A DNA stretch of 64,000 nucleotides, from the NCBI RefSeq assembly GCF_024643205.1, contig NZ_JAMKQJ010000014.1, forward strand, positions 114,570 to 178,569, in the 5' to 3' direction. The notes below the pieces were generated by a model. It was not told where the DNA came from. It did no database searches and saw nothing but the letters and a program-made list of their open reading frames with translations. Positions 18,235-25,658 of this stretch are shown here, in pieces. The stretch is from Parapedobacter tibetensis. Its GTDB lineage: Bacteria > Bacteroidota > Bacteroidia > Sphingobacteriales > Sphingobacteriaceae. Position 1 is the stretch's first letter. The number at the start of each line of letters is the position of its first letter. Made by a program: the position numbers and the translations under genes.

Positions 18235-18253
18235 TTGTTCACCTGGTGAACAA
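18235..18253. promoter_or_regulatory. Perfect 19-bp palindrome upstream of SusC (locus 2)
   Basis: TTGTTCACC-T-GGTGAACAA has perfect 9-bp arms. It lies 54 bp upstream of the SusC start and directly beside a second hairpin (18255-18283). It could be an operator or part of a structured RNA leader. Confidence 0.65.
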
Positions 18254-18254
18254 C

Positions 18255-18283
18255 ATGCCGGGTGCGGGCAAACGCCCCGGCAT
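18255..18283. promoter_or_regulatory. GC-rich hairpin between FecR and SusC (locus 2)
   Basis: Arms ATGCCGGG (18255-18262) and CCCGGCAT (18276-18283) with a 13-nt loop. On the minus strand the T-run precedes rather than follows the stem, as in the locus-1 leader hairpins, so a plain terminator of the FecR transcript is unlikely. Confidence 0.6.
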
Positions 18284-18339
18284 TTTTAGGTCCTTTTGCT
18301 AAATATTTTCACCACATACCGCTCCTTTCAAGCAGCATG

Positions 18340-19656
18340 TTATATTTCCCTGATAACCAACCTCCTTCCTTCGATATGAAAATCCAAAATTCCGGCTTGC
18401 TTAAAATTGGTCAATAATTGCACTAATGTTTTCGATTGCTTCACCATACATCCGAATTTCCGGTTTTCGACATCGCCTTCATAAATAACAGTTACATCGT
18501 ACCAGCGGGCAACTTTTTGCATGATATATTTTATGCTCTTGTCGTCAAAGCCAAAATAACCGTTCCGCCAAGCTTCAATTTCGTCCACATCTGCTTGACG
18601 CACGGCAAAATCCGCTGCATCTGAATGATTAACAACCTCTTGACCAGGCTTTAGAACGACGGATTGGCCCGATGGGCGCGCTACGCGTACACTGCCGGTC
18701 ATCAATGCGGTCCTGGTCTCTTTTTCCTCGGGATAAGCGGAGATATTGAACCGGGTACCGAGGACTTCAACGGTTTGGGATTGCGTTTTCACGAGAAATG
18801 GAATTCGTTCATGCGAAGGATGGAACACAGACGACGCCGATTGGGCTGATGACTGCTGATCTTCCTTATTGCCAACTGCTGATGGCTGACTGCTGATAGC
18901 CGACAGCTGATGGCTAACCTCAAAATACGCTTCACCTTCGAGTTCTACTACGCGTTTATCCGAAGCAAATTTGGAGGGGTATTTCAAGGTACTTCCGGCG
19001 TTGAGCCATACGTTGGTGCCATCCGACAGCGTGACCTGGTATTGCCCGCCTTTGGGTGTGGTGAGCACTAACAACGTAACGTCATTGCTGCCTGTCCCGA
19101 ACTTGCTTCGGGAAGGCGGTGTGGGGTCGCTTGCTCGCGATGACGAATTGATTAATGAACCGTCTTGGTAGGTGATGCTTTCAGAACCAACGATGATACC
19201 GTTTTGAGCCTCGCTCAAATCTATCGTATGGCCGTCGGCTAGGGTAAGCGTTGCTTTACTGCCTCCTGGCAGGACATCGTTGCCGACTGACTGGATGACA
19301 GCCGGCTGCTGGTTGTTGCTGGCTTCCTGATAAAAATAAAAACGAAAACCAACAGCTAACACAACAACCAATATCGCCGCAGCAGTAAACCAACTTTTAA
19401 AACTACTGCCCTTGCGAGTGCGAGACCGGATGCTGGCATCTAACTTCTGTTTTACAGTATCTACAAAATGAGTTAGCGCTTCCTCCTCGTCTTGTTGGGT
19501 CTCCAACCGCTTAAATTCCTGCCTCACCAACGTCCGTAGCGTCGCCTGATCTTCTTCCAAATTAAAATAGCGCAAAAGCTCGTCCAACTCATCATGATTA
19601 TGTGCATTGGCCAAGTATTTCTGAAATAAGATCAGGATACGTCTGTTGGTGCTCAC
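18340..19656 (-). CDS. FecR family anti-sigma factor with two in-frame repeat insertions (locus 2)
   Basis: 438 residues, about 60 longer than the locus-1 homologue (379). The N-terminal cytoplasmic part is followed by a membrane segment (WFTAAAILVVVLAVGFRFYF, about 89-108), the FecR domain (PKGGQYQVTLSDGTNVWLN, GEAYFEV, IPFLVKTQSQTVEVLGTRFNIS) and a C-terminal DUF4974-type domain (YFGFDDKSIKYIMQKVARWYDV). The extra length lies in two low-complexity insertions at about residues 172-192 and 249-276. Both are encoded by palindromic or GCTGA-type repeat DNA (19080-19145 and about 18843-18917) and are absent from the locus-1 FecR at the same positions. The frame stays intact, so the protein is probably still made. 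Whether the insertion within the FecR domain affects signalling is unknown. Confidence 0.93.
   Translation of the reverse strand: MSTNRRILILFQKYLANAHNHDELDELLRYFNLEEDQATLRTLVRQEFKRLETQQDEEEALTHFVDTVKQKLDASIRSRTRKGSSFKSWFTAAAILVVVLAVGFRFYFYQEASNNQQPAVIQSVGNDVLPGGSKATLTLADGHTIDLSEAQNGIIVGSESITYQDGSLINSSSRASDPTPPSRSKFGTGSNDVTLLVLTTPKGGQYQVTLSDGTNVWLNAGSTLKYPSKFASDKRVVELEGEAYFEVSHQLSAISSQPSAVGNKEDQQSSAQSASSVFHPSHERIPFLVKTQSQTVEVLGTRFNISAYPEEKETRTALMTGSVRVARPSGQSVVLKPGQEVVNHSDAADFAVRQADVDEIEAWRNGYFGFDDKSIKYIMQKVARWYDVTVIYEGDVENRKFGCMVKQSKTLVQLLTNFKQAGILDFHIEGRRLVIREI
18843..18917. repeat. GCTGAT-type dispersed repeat inserted in FecR coding sequence
   Basis: On the plus strand it has repeated GCTGAT/GACTGCTGAT/GGCTGACTGCTGATAGCC units with dyad symmetry. 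Such GCTGA-rich palindromic repeats are normally intergenic. Here it encodes QLSAISSQPSAVGNKEDQQ and nearby residues, in frame, between two conserved FecR strands. Confidence 0.65.
19080..19145. repeat. 66-bp nested palindromic element inserted in FecR coding sequence
   Basis: The ends CGTCATTGC (19080-19088) and GCGATGACG (19137-19145) are inverted repeats with one mismatch. The centre holds a perfect TCCCGAA-N5-TTCGGGA hairpin. Its length of 66 bp equals 22 codons, so it keeps the frame (residues about 172-192, RASDPTPPSRSKFGTGSND). Confidence 0.7.
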
Positions 19657-19748
19657 TGTTTTTTCTTCAGCTTATACGCTTCAGCAGAAAAAACCAGTAG
19701 CTCCGTTAATAAAAAATTGATGTACTTGGATTATTGTTAATTCCCAGA

Positions 19749-20366
19749 TCAATTTAACAGACTGATTACAAATAGCATAGTCGTAATGAAGCTTTGTGTA
19801 TTAAAGTATTTTTTCAGGAAAAGATTTGATTTCTTAATGTGGTCATTTACCGCGGAAACGGATATTTTCAACAATTGGCTTACTTCCTCGTAGCTTTTTG
19901 ATTCCAATTTACAGAGCACAAACACTTTCCGGCGTTGCGGTGATAATTGATCAATGGCGCGGTACAACTGCTCTTTACGCTCTTTGCTAAATAAACCGGC
20001 CTCGATATGTGAATAAATTTCGGTAGATGTAACCATGAAATGCGCACGCATTTGTTTGTCTCGTGCAGCCCTGCGGAAGAAATCAACAACCAGGTTTTCG
20101 GCCATGCGGAATAGGTATGCTTTGATGGATTTCTCCGGGTCTATCTTCGATTTGTTTTCCCAAAGTTTCATAAAAAGATCTTGCAGCGCTTCATCAGCCA
20201 ATTCACTGGATTTCAAAAATCGCAACAGAACTTTAGCGAGCGGCCTTTTATAGGTATCATAAAGTTGGTCAAAAGCCGCGTAATCCCCACGCCGAAATCG
20301 TTGCAGCAATTCCTTTTCATCAACGTCGTTGGATATAGCCTGCATTTTCAAGTTTATATGTGGCAT
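19749..20366 (-). CDS. ECF RNA polymerase sigma factor (Bacteroidetes type, locus 2)
   Basis: About 205 residues. Region 2 is seen at FDQLYDTYKRPLAKVLLRFL and DEALQDLFMKLWENK. Region 4 is seen at LSPQRRKVFVLCKLESKSYEEVSQLLKISVSAVNDHI. A hydrophobic C-terminal tail (FITTMLFVISLLN) is present, as in many Bacteroidetes ECF factors. The chosen start is the ATG at 20366. An in-frame TTG at 20384 overlaps the -7 box (20382-20389) and is probably not transcribed; the ATG at 20345 is an alternative. It is followed 92 bp later by its FecR. Confidence 0.92.
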   Translation of the reverse strand: MPHINLKMQAISNDVDEKELLQRFRRGDYAAFDQLYDTYKRPLAKVLLRFLKSSELADEALQDLFMKLWENKSKIDPEKSIKAYLFRMAENLVVDFFRRAARDKQMRAHFMVTSTEIYSHIEAGLFSKERKEQLYRAIDQLSPQRRKVFVLCKLESKSYEEVSQLLKISVSAVNDHIKKSNLFLKKYFNTQSFITTMLFVISLLN

Positions 20367-20381
20367 CAAGTTGCAAGTTAG

Positions 20382-20389
20382 CAAAACTA
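20382..20389 (-). promoter_or_regulatory. -7 element of the locus-2 sigma gene
   Basis: TAGTTTTG on the minus strand matches TAnnTTTG. The nearest TTG (20413-20415) is 23 bp away, slightly longer than the usual 19-21. It places the transcript start close to 20375, which supports the ATG at 20366 over the TTG at 20384. Confidence 0.5.
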
Positions 20390-20454
20390 AAAAAACCCAG
20401 GCAATAATTTTTCAACAAAACGTAACGAAAATTTCACGTTTGCATGATGTCGGC

Positions 20455-20482
20455 CCGAAAAATTTAACATTCCCCTGTTCTT
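20455..20482 (+). repeat. 28-bp direct repeat, right copy
   Basis: Identical to 13039-13066 and in the same orientation, 7.4 kb away. Here it directly abuts the cut end of an epimerase gene fragment. Confidence 0.85.
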
Positions 20483-20532
20483 TAATAATGATAGCCGATG
20501 AATCCAGCGGCTCCGGTCACTAATATTTTCAT
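20482..20532 (-). pseudogene. 5' fragment of an NAD-dependent epimerase/dehydratase gene
   Basis: The ATG at 20532 opens MKILVTGAAGFIGYH, the exact Rossmann start of SDR-type nucleotide-sugar epimerases (UDP-glucuronate 4-epimerase type). A TAA follows after residue 16, at the border of the 28-bp direct repeat. A TATCTTTG -7-like box lies upstream on the same strand. Only the promoter-proximal end of the gene remains. The motif is short but very characteristic. Confidence 0.7.
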
Positions 20533-20633
20533 GGTTATAAATTCGGCCTAGGGCGCCTCAGGACCAGGCCTCAAAGATAACACCTTTTTGCCATTTGATG
20601 ACACGGCAAGAACAACATTAAGGCAATTGCATG

Positions 20634-21614
20634 CTAATCCGTCACCGCATCAAATGTATCCGGAAAAGTGAGCCCGAACTTCTCGGCCATACCGGGGTTA
20701 TATACTCTTTTCCTTACCGTGACCATATTCACTTGCAAGCCATCGGTCGATTGGTTCCTGAGGTATGTGGCAGCCTGCGCACCACTTTGATAGCCCCATT
20801 GATAGATATCCGCACCGAAAGCGGCAACCGCCCCCCTGACCACTAGGCCCGCTTCACTGGTAAACACGGGAATTCCCTTGTCATTACAATTTTTCAAGAT
20901 GGTTTCAAATGCCGCGAACACGGTATTGTCAGGGTTGGCAAAAAATGCATCAATATCATTGGTCAGCAGTGAGCGGACGACCAATTGCGCCTCGGCCGAA
21001 GAATTGAGGGGCAAAGCCACCAAACGCACACCTAGTTTTTTGGCAAGGTTGGCAATCCGTTCATGGGCGTCCACAGACTGGGGCTCGGATTGGTTATAAA
21101 TCATACCCACGGTAAGTTTTCCGTTTTTGGGGTGAACGATTTCGGTGATGATGGTAAAAGAGGTATCGATATAATTCAGGTCTTCACCCGTACCGAACAA
21201 GTTGGCCGGGGGATTGCCTTCGGCATCCGTCAAGCCAAGAATTTCGGGCATGGCCGTCACCGTCATAAACACAGGAATGGCCTTACTCCGCTGGATGGCT
21301 GCCATGGTAGCCAATGTAGTGCTGGTACCCATGATATCTACCTGCTGGCTATTGAAATAGCTGATAATTTGGTTAAGTGTAGCGGCATCACCCTGCGCAT
21401 TGCGATGGATGAACGTAACCGTGCCCTGTTGCTCACTATAGCCACTATCTCTCAGCGCATCTTCAAAGCCCTGTCGCGCCTGGGCAATGGTAGCATCCTC
21501 AAATGCTTCTACGAACCCGATGAGTGGTGTCCCTTCTCGCCGCTGGGAAGACTGGCAGGAAAACAACGAAGCAATGGCAACTAGCCCAAAAAGATAGAAA
21601 ACGTTTTTTGACAT
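20634..21614 (-). CDS. ABC transporter substrate-binding lipoprotein (TrpX/ABC_sub_bind family)
   Basis: 326 residues beginning MSKNVFYLFGLVAIASLFSCQ, with lipobox LFSC. The sequence follows the ABC_sub_bind (TrpX-like) family, with a two-lobed periplasmic-binding fold seen at IGFVEAFEDATIAQARQGFEDAL, DIMGTSTTLATMAAIQ, KNGKLTVGMIYNQSEPQS and YQWGYQSGAQAATYL. Members bind tryptophan or other small ligands for an ABC importer. The usual permease and ATPase genes are not adjacent, so it either works with a distant transporter or is an orphan. The ligand is unknown. Confidence 0.88.
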   Translation of the reverse strand: MSKNVFYLFGLVAIASLFSCQSSQRREGTPLIGFVEAFEDATIAQARQGFEDALRDSGYSEQQGTVTFIHRNAQGDAATLNQIISYFNSQQVDIMGTSTTLATMAAIQRSKAIPVFMTVTAMPEILGLTDAEGNPPANLFGTGEDLNYIDTSFTIITEIVHPKNGKLTVGMIYNQSEPQSVDAHERIANLAKKLGVRLVALPLNSSAEAQLVVRSLLTNDIDAFFANPDNTVFAAFETILKNCNDKGIPVFTSEAGLVVRGAVAAFGADIYQWGYQSGAQAATYLRNQSTDGLQVNMVTVRKRVYNPGMAEKFGLTFPDTFDAVTD

Positions 21615-21717
21615 CGTGATAGCTTTTGCTTAATGAACAGGTGAAATTACAAGAAATTCATGTGTAAAGCAAAACGCTTTGTCCACTGGCCCACTCAAAG
21701 GGGTATCTTCGCAGTCC

Positions 21718-21999
21718 TCAGTTCGAAGTGAAAACGGATGGGGAAGGGATTTCCCTGACTTCTACCGTACCACCATGTTCAAGAATAGGGCAATCTTTGG
21801 CCAATTCAATGGCGTTTTCCATATCAGTGGCCCTCAGCACGATAACGCTAACTACCCTCAGGTTATCCGAAATAACGGATTCCTTTTTAACCGATCTGCC
21901 TGCATCGGAAACATGGTAGCTCTCGCCCGGAAAAGCAAAACTGATTATATAATTAACCGTGCCGACTTCCTCAAACCCGAAATGACCGTCGTCTATCAT
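21718..21999 (-). CDS. Small YCII/DGPF-domain-like protein
   Basis: 93 residues. The C-terminal half (VVSVIVLRATDMENAIELAKDCPILEHGGTVEVREI) matches the YCII-related (DGPF) fold: a beta strand, the helix ATDMENAIELAKDCP, then GTVEVR. The first part is poorly recognisable and shorter than in typical 110-130-residue members. A stop codon lies just upstream, so no longer start exists; the N-terminus may be degenerate. YCII-like proteins are small ferredoxin-fold proteins of mostly unknown function. It precedes the substrate-binding protein gene by 103 bp. Confidence 0.6.
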   Translation of the reverse strand: MIDDGHFGFEEVGTVNYIISFAFPGESYHVSDAGRSVKKESVISDNLRVVSVIVLRATDMENAIELAKDCPILEHGGTVEVREIPSPSVFTSN

Positions 22000-22120
22000 A
22001 CTTGCAAGGTATAACTACACTCAAATGGTCAAGATACAAAATTCTACCAATATGATTATAAGTGGATGCTATTACCTGTGCCAGGTGACATTATAGACAG
22101 ATACCAATTAAACCTTTTAG

Positions 22121-22157
22121 GTGCATAGTTGTTCTAAAGTGCATAGCTGCTCTAATT
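22121..22157 (+). repeat. Two tandem 18-bp repeats upstream of DUF1800 gene
   Basis: GTGCATAGTTGTTCTAAA is followed at once by GTGCATAGCTGCTCTAAT, differing at three positions. They lie 52-88 bp upstream of the start codon at 22209. They could be paired binding sites for a regulator. Confidence 0.55.
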
Positions 22158-22208
22158 AATAGTTTAGCCAACTATCAAAACTGCGTTTGCTTTATCCAAA
22201 AGTTACAA

Positions 22209-23612
22209 ATGAGCGAGCAAGAACCATTAACGTACTATATCCACTTGATGAACCGAGCTGGATTTGGCCTTTCAACGAAAGAGCTCCAAACCATACATGG
22301 CACTCCTTTTGCCGAATTCCGGCAATCATGGATTAACCGATCCAATGAACCGGCAAAGCCGCTTATCGTCGTTGAAGAAAATACCCGGACCCCACAACGA
22401 CAGAAAAAAGACCGGCAACAGGTACAACGCGAGAATAATCGGGCAATCGCACAGCTCAATCTCTTATGGATGGATGAAATGACCGATAGCAAGGTACAGC
22501 TTCGCGAAAAGTTAGCGTTGTTTTGGCACGGGCACTTTGCCTGCAGGAGCAATAATGCCTACTTTCATCAGCAGTTGCTCCACCGTATCCGTGAGCATGC
22601 ATTGGGGAATTTTGGCACCCTGCTCCAGAAAGTCGGGCAGTCTGCGGCTATGTTGCAATTCCTTAATAACCAGCAAAACAAAAAGCGCCATCCGAATGAG
22701 AACTTCGCCCGAGAAGTGATGGAACTCTTTACGTTGGGAAGAGACAACTATACGGAAACAGATATCAAGGAAGCTGCCCGAGCCTTTACCGGATGGTCAT
22801 TTGACCAATCGGGTGAATTCGTCTTTCGCGAACAGGTTCATGACCAAGGTCGAAAAACCATCTTTGGTAAACAGGGCAACTTCAAGGGTGAAGACGTGTT
22901 GGAGCTGTTATTGGAACGTGAAGAGACCGCCTCATTCATTGCAGGAAAACTATACCGTTACTTAGTGAACGACACTCCTCATCCCGAACATGTAGCATGG
23001 TTAAGCAAGCGTTTCCATCAAGGCAACTATGAACTATTGCCGCTTATTGAGGATATTCTGACGGCCCGTTGGTTCTATGAGGACGCTAACATGGGAAATC
23101 TCATCAAATCTCCCGTGGAGTTGATCACGAACACCCGTCGCCTGCTCAACTTAAACATTGAAACCCCAAACAGCCTCATCCAACTCCAACGGAACCTCGG
23201 ACAATGGTTGTTCCATCCACCCAATGTGGCCGGTTGGCCCAGTGGAACGGATTGGATAGACAGCTCCTCACTGGTAGCACGTATGCGGATCCCCCTATTA
23301 ATTAGCAAGGAGGAAACATTTTACCCAACCAAGAAACAAGATGACGATGTGCAGATGGGTATGCAACGCCAAGTCAAAAAACCAGAGCGGAATAAGGGAC
23401 TGCGACTTTTGGCGATAGCAGATTGGGATGGCTTTGGCAATCAGCTCAGTGCCGTGGCAAATAGCAAATGGCAGGATTCACTGCCCACATTGATGCTAGG
23501 CATCAATGCGCAACGCCTCGACAGCCGATTATTGCAGAACCTGGTGAAATCGAAAGAACTAAGCAGCCTCACCCTAGCCCTAATGGGCACACCCGAATAT
23601 CAATTAGCTTAA
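22209..23612 (+). CDS. DUF1800 family protein
   Basis: 467 residues with the DUF1800 pattern throughout: HLMNRAGFGLST near the N-terminus, REKLALFWHGHFACRSN, NFAREVMELFTLGRDNYTETDI, EAARAFTGWSFD, GNLIKSPVELI and the C-terminal PPNVAGWPSG. The molecular function of DUF1800 is unknown. It is nearly always encoded next to a DUF1501 protein, as here, 12 bp upstream, so the two probably act together. No signal peptide is visible. It is divergent from the YCII-like gene. Confidence 0.92.
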   Translation: MSEQEPLTYYIHLMNRAGFGLSTKELQTIHGTPFAEFRQSWINRSNEPAKPLIVVEENTRTPQRQKKDRQQVQRENNRAIAQLNLLWMDEMTDSKVQLREKLALFWHGHFACRSNNAYFHQQLLHRIREHALGNFGTLLQKVGQSAAMLQFLNNQQNKKRHPNENFAREVMELFTLGRDNYTETDIKEAARAFTGWSFDQSGEFVFREQVHDQGRKTIFGKQGNFKGEDVLELLLEREETASFIAGKLYRYLVNDTPHPEHVAWLSKRFHQGNYELLPLIEDILTARWFYEDANMGNLIKSPVELITNTRRLLNLNIETPNSLIQLQRNLGQWLFHPPNVAGWPSGTDWIDSSSLVARMRIPLLISKEETFYPTKKQDDDVQMGMQRQVKKPERNKGLRLLAIADWDGFGNQLSAVANSKWQDSLPTLMLGINAQRLDSRLLQNLVKSKELSSLTLALMGTPEYQLA

Positions 23613-23624
23613 TGGACAGCGATT

Positions 23625-24815
23625 ATGAGTATCTTGATCAAACGTAGGGAATTCTTAAGATTAAGCGGTTTTACCACGGCGTCGCTAATGGCTCCTCGCT
23701 TTCTGAATGCCTTTGGCCAGCAGGGCTTACCGCCGAAGGGCAAGGTGGTCGTGGTGTTGCAACTAGACGGAGGTAACGATGGGTTGAATACCGTCATCCC
23801 CATCAGCAACGACCTTTATCACCGAGCTCGGCCAAAAATCGCGCTGACAGCAAAAGATGCGCTTGGCCTGACCGATGATGTGGCCTTGCATCCTTCCTTG
23901 GTAGGTCTCCGTGAACTTTACCAGCAAGGGCAACTAGCCATCCTTAACCAGGTAGGTTATCCTGAGCCCAACCGCAGCCACTTCCGGAGCATGGATATCT
24001 GGCAAACAGCTAGCCAAAGTGATGAAGTGTTGCATACCGGATGGATTGGCAGGGTATTGGATATCAAGCAATCACCATCCTGGGCACTGGAAATGGATGA
24101 AGTGCTGAGCCTTGCCCTGAAAGGCAAAGAAACCAAAGGGCTTTCCGCGGGGAACCCATCACGGTTACACCGCGATAGCAACGGACCACTATTCAAACAA
24201 TTGGCTGCAAGCCATGCGGCACAACATACCCATGGAATGGCTAGTTACCTTTATAAAACCTTGGCAGAAACCGTGAGCCATGCCGACCGTATCTTCAAGG
24301 AAAGCAAGAGTCACGCCACCAAAGCCCCTTATCCAAACACATTACTGGGTAATGATTTCAAGACCGTGGCCTCCTTAATCCTTTCCGATATGGATACCCA
24401 AGTATATTACCTAAGCTTGGGAAGCTTTGATACCCATGTAAACCAAAACCAACGACAGTCAAACCTATTCACCCAGCTGGACGACGCAGTCATGGCCTTT
24501 GTCAAAGACATGAAAGCCAACAACCGGTTCGAAGACATCCTGCTTTTCACGTTCAGCGAATTTGGCCGTCGAGTAGCCCAAAACGCTAGTGGTGGTACCG
24601 ATCATGGAACGGCAAACAATCTATTTTTCATCAGCGGATCACTCAAGCAGCAGGGATTGCTCAATCCCTTGCCAGACTTAGGAAATCTGCAGGATGGGGA
24701 TTTAACACATGAAATTGATTTCAAACGGGTATATGCCACCATCCTCGAAAACTGGCTGGACAATGACTCCAAAGCCATCCTGGGATCCTCGTATTCCAAG
24801 CTCGGATTTATATGA
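23625..24815 (+). CDS. DUF1501 family protein with Tat-like signal
   Basis: 396 residues. The N-terminus KRREFLRLSGFTTASLMAPRF is a twin-arginine-type signal. The body follows DUF1501, a family related to the alkaline phosphatase/sulfatase superfamily, with VVVLQLDGGNDGLNTVIP near residue 40, NRSHFRSMDIWQT, GSFDTHVNQ and a C-terminal FSEFGRRVAQNASGGTDHGTAN metal-binding-like block. Its biochemical role is not known. It forms a two-gene operon with the DUF1800 gene. Export of a folded protein via Tat would fit a metalloenzyme; this is inference. Confidence 0.92.
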   Translation: MSILIKRREFLRLSGFTTASLMAPRFLNAFGQQGLPPKGKVVVVLQLDGGNDGLNTVIPISNDLYHRARPKIALTAKDALGLTDDVALHPSLVGLRELYQQGQLAILNQVGYPEPNRSHFRSMDIWQTASQSDEVLHTGWIGRVLDIKQSPSWALEMDEVLSLALKGKETKGLSAGNPSRLHRDSNGPLFKQLAASHAAQHTHGMASYLYKTLAETVSHADRIFKESKSHATKAPYPNTLLGNDFKTVASLILSDMDTQVYYLSLGSFDTHVNQNQRQSNLFTQLDDAVMAFVKDMKANNRFEDILLFTFSEFGRRVAQNASGGTDHGTANNLFFISGSLKQQGLLNPLPDLGNLQDGDLTHEIDFKRVYATILENWLDNDSKAILGSSYSKLGFI

Positions 24816-24931
24816 GCGGACTTAGGTGCAGCTAAGCATTGTATTTTTCGGTTATAGCAACAAAGCTAGGTGTTTCGAGGGAATATAATGGCACACTTCA
24901 GATGCCTAAGTCGATAGTTTATTTGCTAATC

Positions 24932-24961
24932 TTGGAAAATATGCGAATTTAGCTAAATTTG
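24932..24961 (+). promoter_or_regulatory. Promoter of the PIN toxin-antitoxin pair
   Basis: TTG (24932-24934), 19 bp, TAAATTTG (24954-24961). This matches the Bacteroidetes consensus and ends 22 bp before the antitoxin ATG. Confidence 0.7.
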
Positions 24962-24983
24962 TAGATAAGATAAAGTGTGAAGA

Positions 24984-25214
24984 ATGAAAGCCACCATGCA
25001 AATAGACGTTACGTTTGACCAACTGCTGTCACTCGTTAAACAATTACCGAGAAGACAAAAATTAAAACTGACCAAAGAGTTGGAGCGAGAAATTGTTGGC
25101 TCCAAGTTATCAAAACTCTTGAAATCTTTCGAAGCCAATGAATTAAGTTTAGAAACGATAGATGATGAAGTGGAAAAAGTAAGGCAGGAAATTTATGACA
25201 AGCAAAAACATTAA
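24984..25214 (+). CDS. Putative antitoxin of a PIN-domain toxin-antitoxin pair
   Basis: 76 residues, charged and mostly helical: FDQLLSLVKQLPRRQKLKLTKELEREI, then KLSKLLKSFEANELSLETIDDEVEKVRQEIYD. Small proteins of this type in Bacteroidota and Cyanobacteria precede COG1569-type PIN toxins. They resemble VapB15-like antitoxins that lack an obvious N-terminal DNA-binding beta strand. The gene overlaps the toxin by 20 bp, which suggests coupled translation. An in-frame ATG at 24996 is an alternative start. The antitoxin role is inferred from context and composition. Confidence 0.75.
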   Translation: MKATMQIDVTFDQLLSLVKQLPRRQKLKLTKELEREIVGSKLSKLLKSFEANELSLETIDDEVEKVRQEIYDKQKH

Positions 25215-25617
25215 GGTCATCTTTGACACGAATGTTTGGATTAGCTTTCTCATCGGCAAGCGTTTAAAAAATATAAAACAATACATTACAGATGGGCAAA
25301 TTACGATAGTGACAACCGAACAACTGCTGACAGAGATAAGGATAGTTACGGGAAGAGAAAAATTAAAAAAGTATTTCCCTAAGGACAGCGTTAACGAATT
25401 GATTGACTTACTAGAAACCTTAGCCGAAAAACTTGAAATCAAACCCATGCATTTTATAAGCCGTGACCCAAAAGACAATTTCCTGTTAGACTTGATTGAT
25501 TTTTCCAAAGCAGATTATTTGGTAACAGGCGATAAAGATTTATTGGAACACAATCCTTTTAAAACCGCACAAATATTAACACCAACTGAGTTCGAAAAAG
25601 CGCTATCGAATGGATAA
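25195..25617 (+). CDS. PIN-domain putative toxin (COG1569-type ribonuclease)
   Basis: 140 residues with the PIN nuclease acidic residues: FDTNVWISFL near residue 10, TTEQLLTEI near 45, SRDPKDNFLLDL near 90-100 and VTGDKDLL near 112. PIN toxins are Mg-dependent RNases held inactive by the partner antitoxin. The overlap with the preceding small gene and the dedicated promoter support a type II toxin-antitoxin module. AT content is higher than in its neighbours, consistent with acquisition by transfer. The RNA target cannot be told from sequence. Confidence 0.88.
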   Translation: MTSKNIKVIFDTNVWISFLIGKRLKNIKQYITDGQITIVTTEQLLTEIRIVTGREKLKKYFPKDSVNELIDLLETLAEKLEIKPMHFISRDPKDNFLLDLIDFSKADYLVTGDKDLLEHNPFKTAQILTPTEFEKALSNG

Positions 25618-25658
25618 AAACCTGAGCGGGCTGATATTCGAACGAGCCGTCTTAAACC

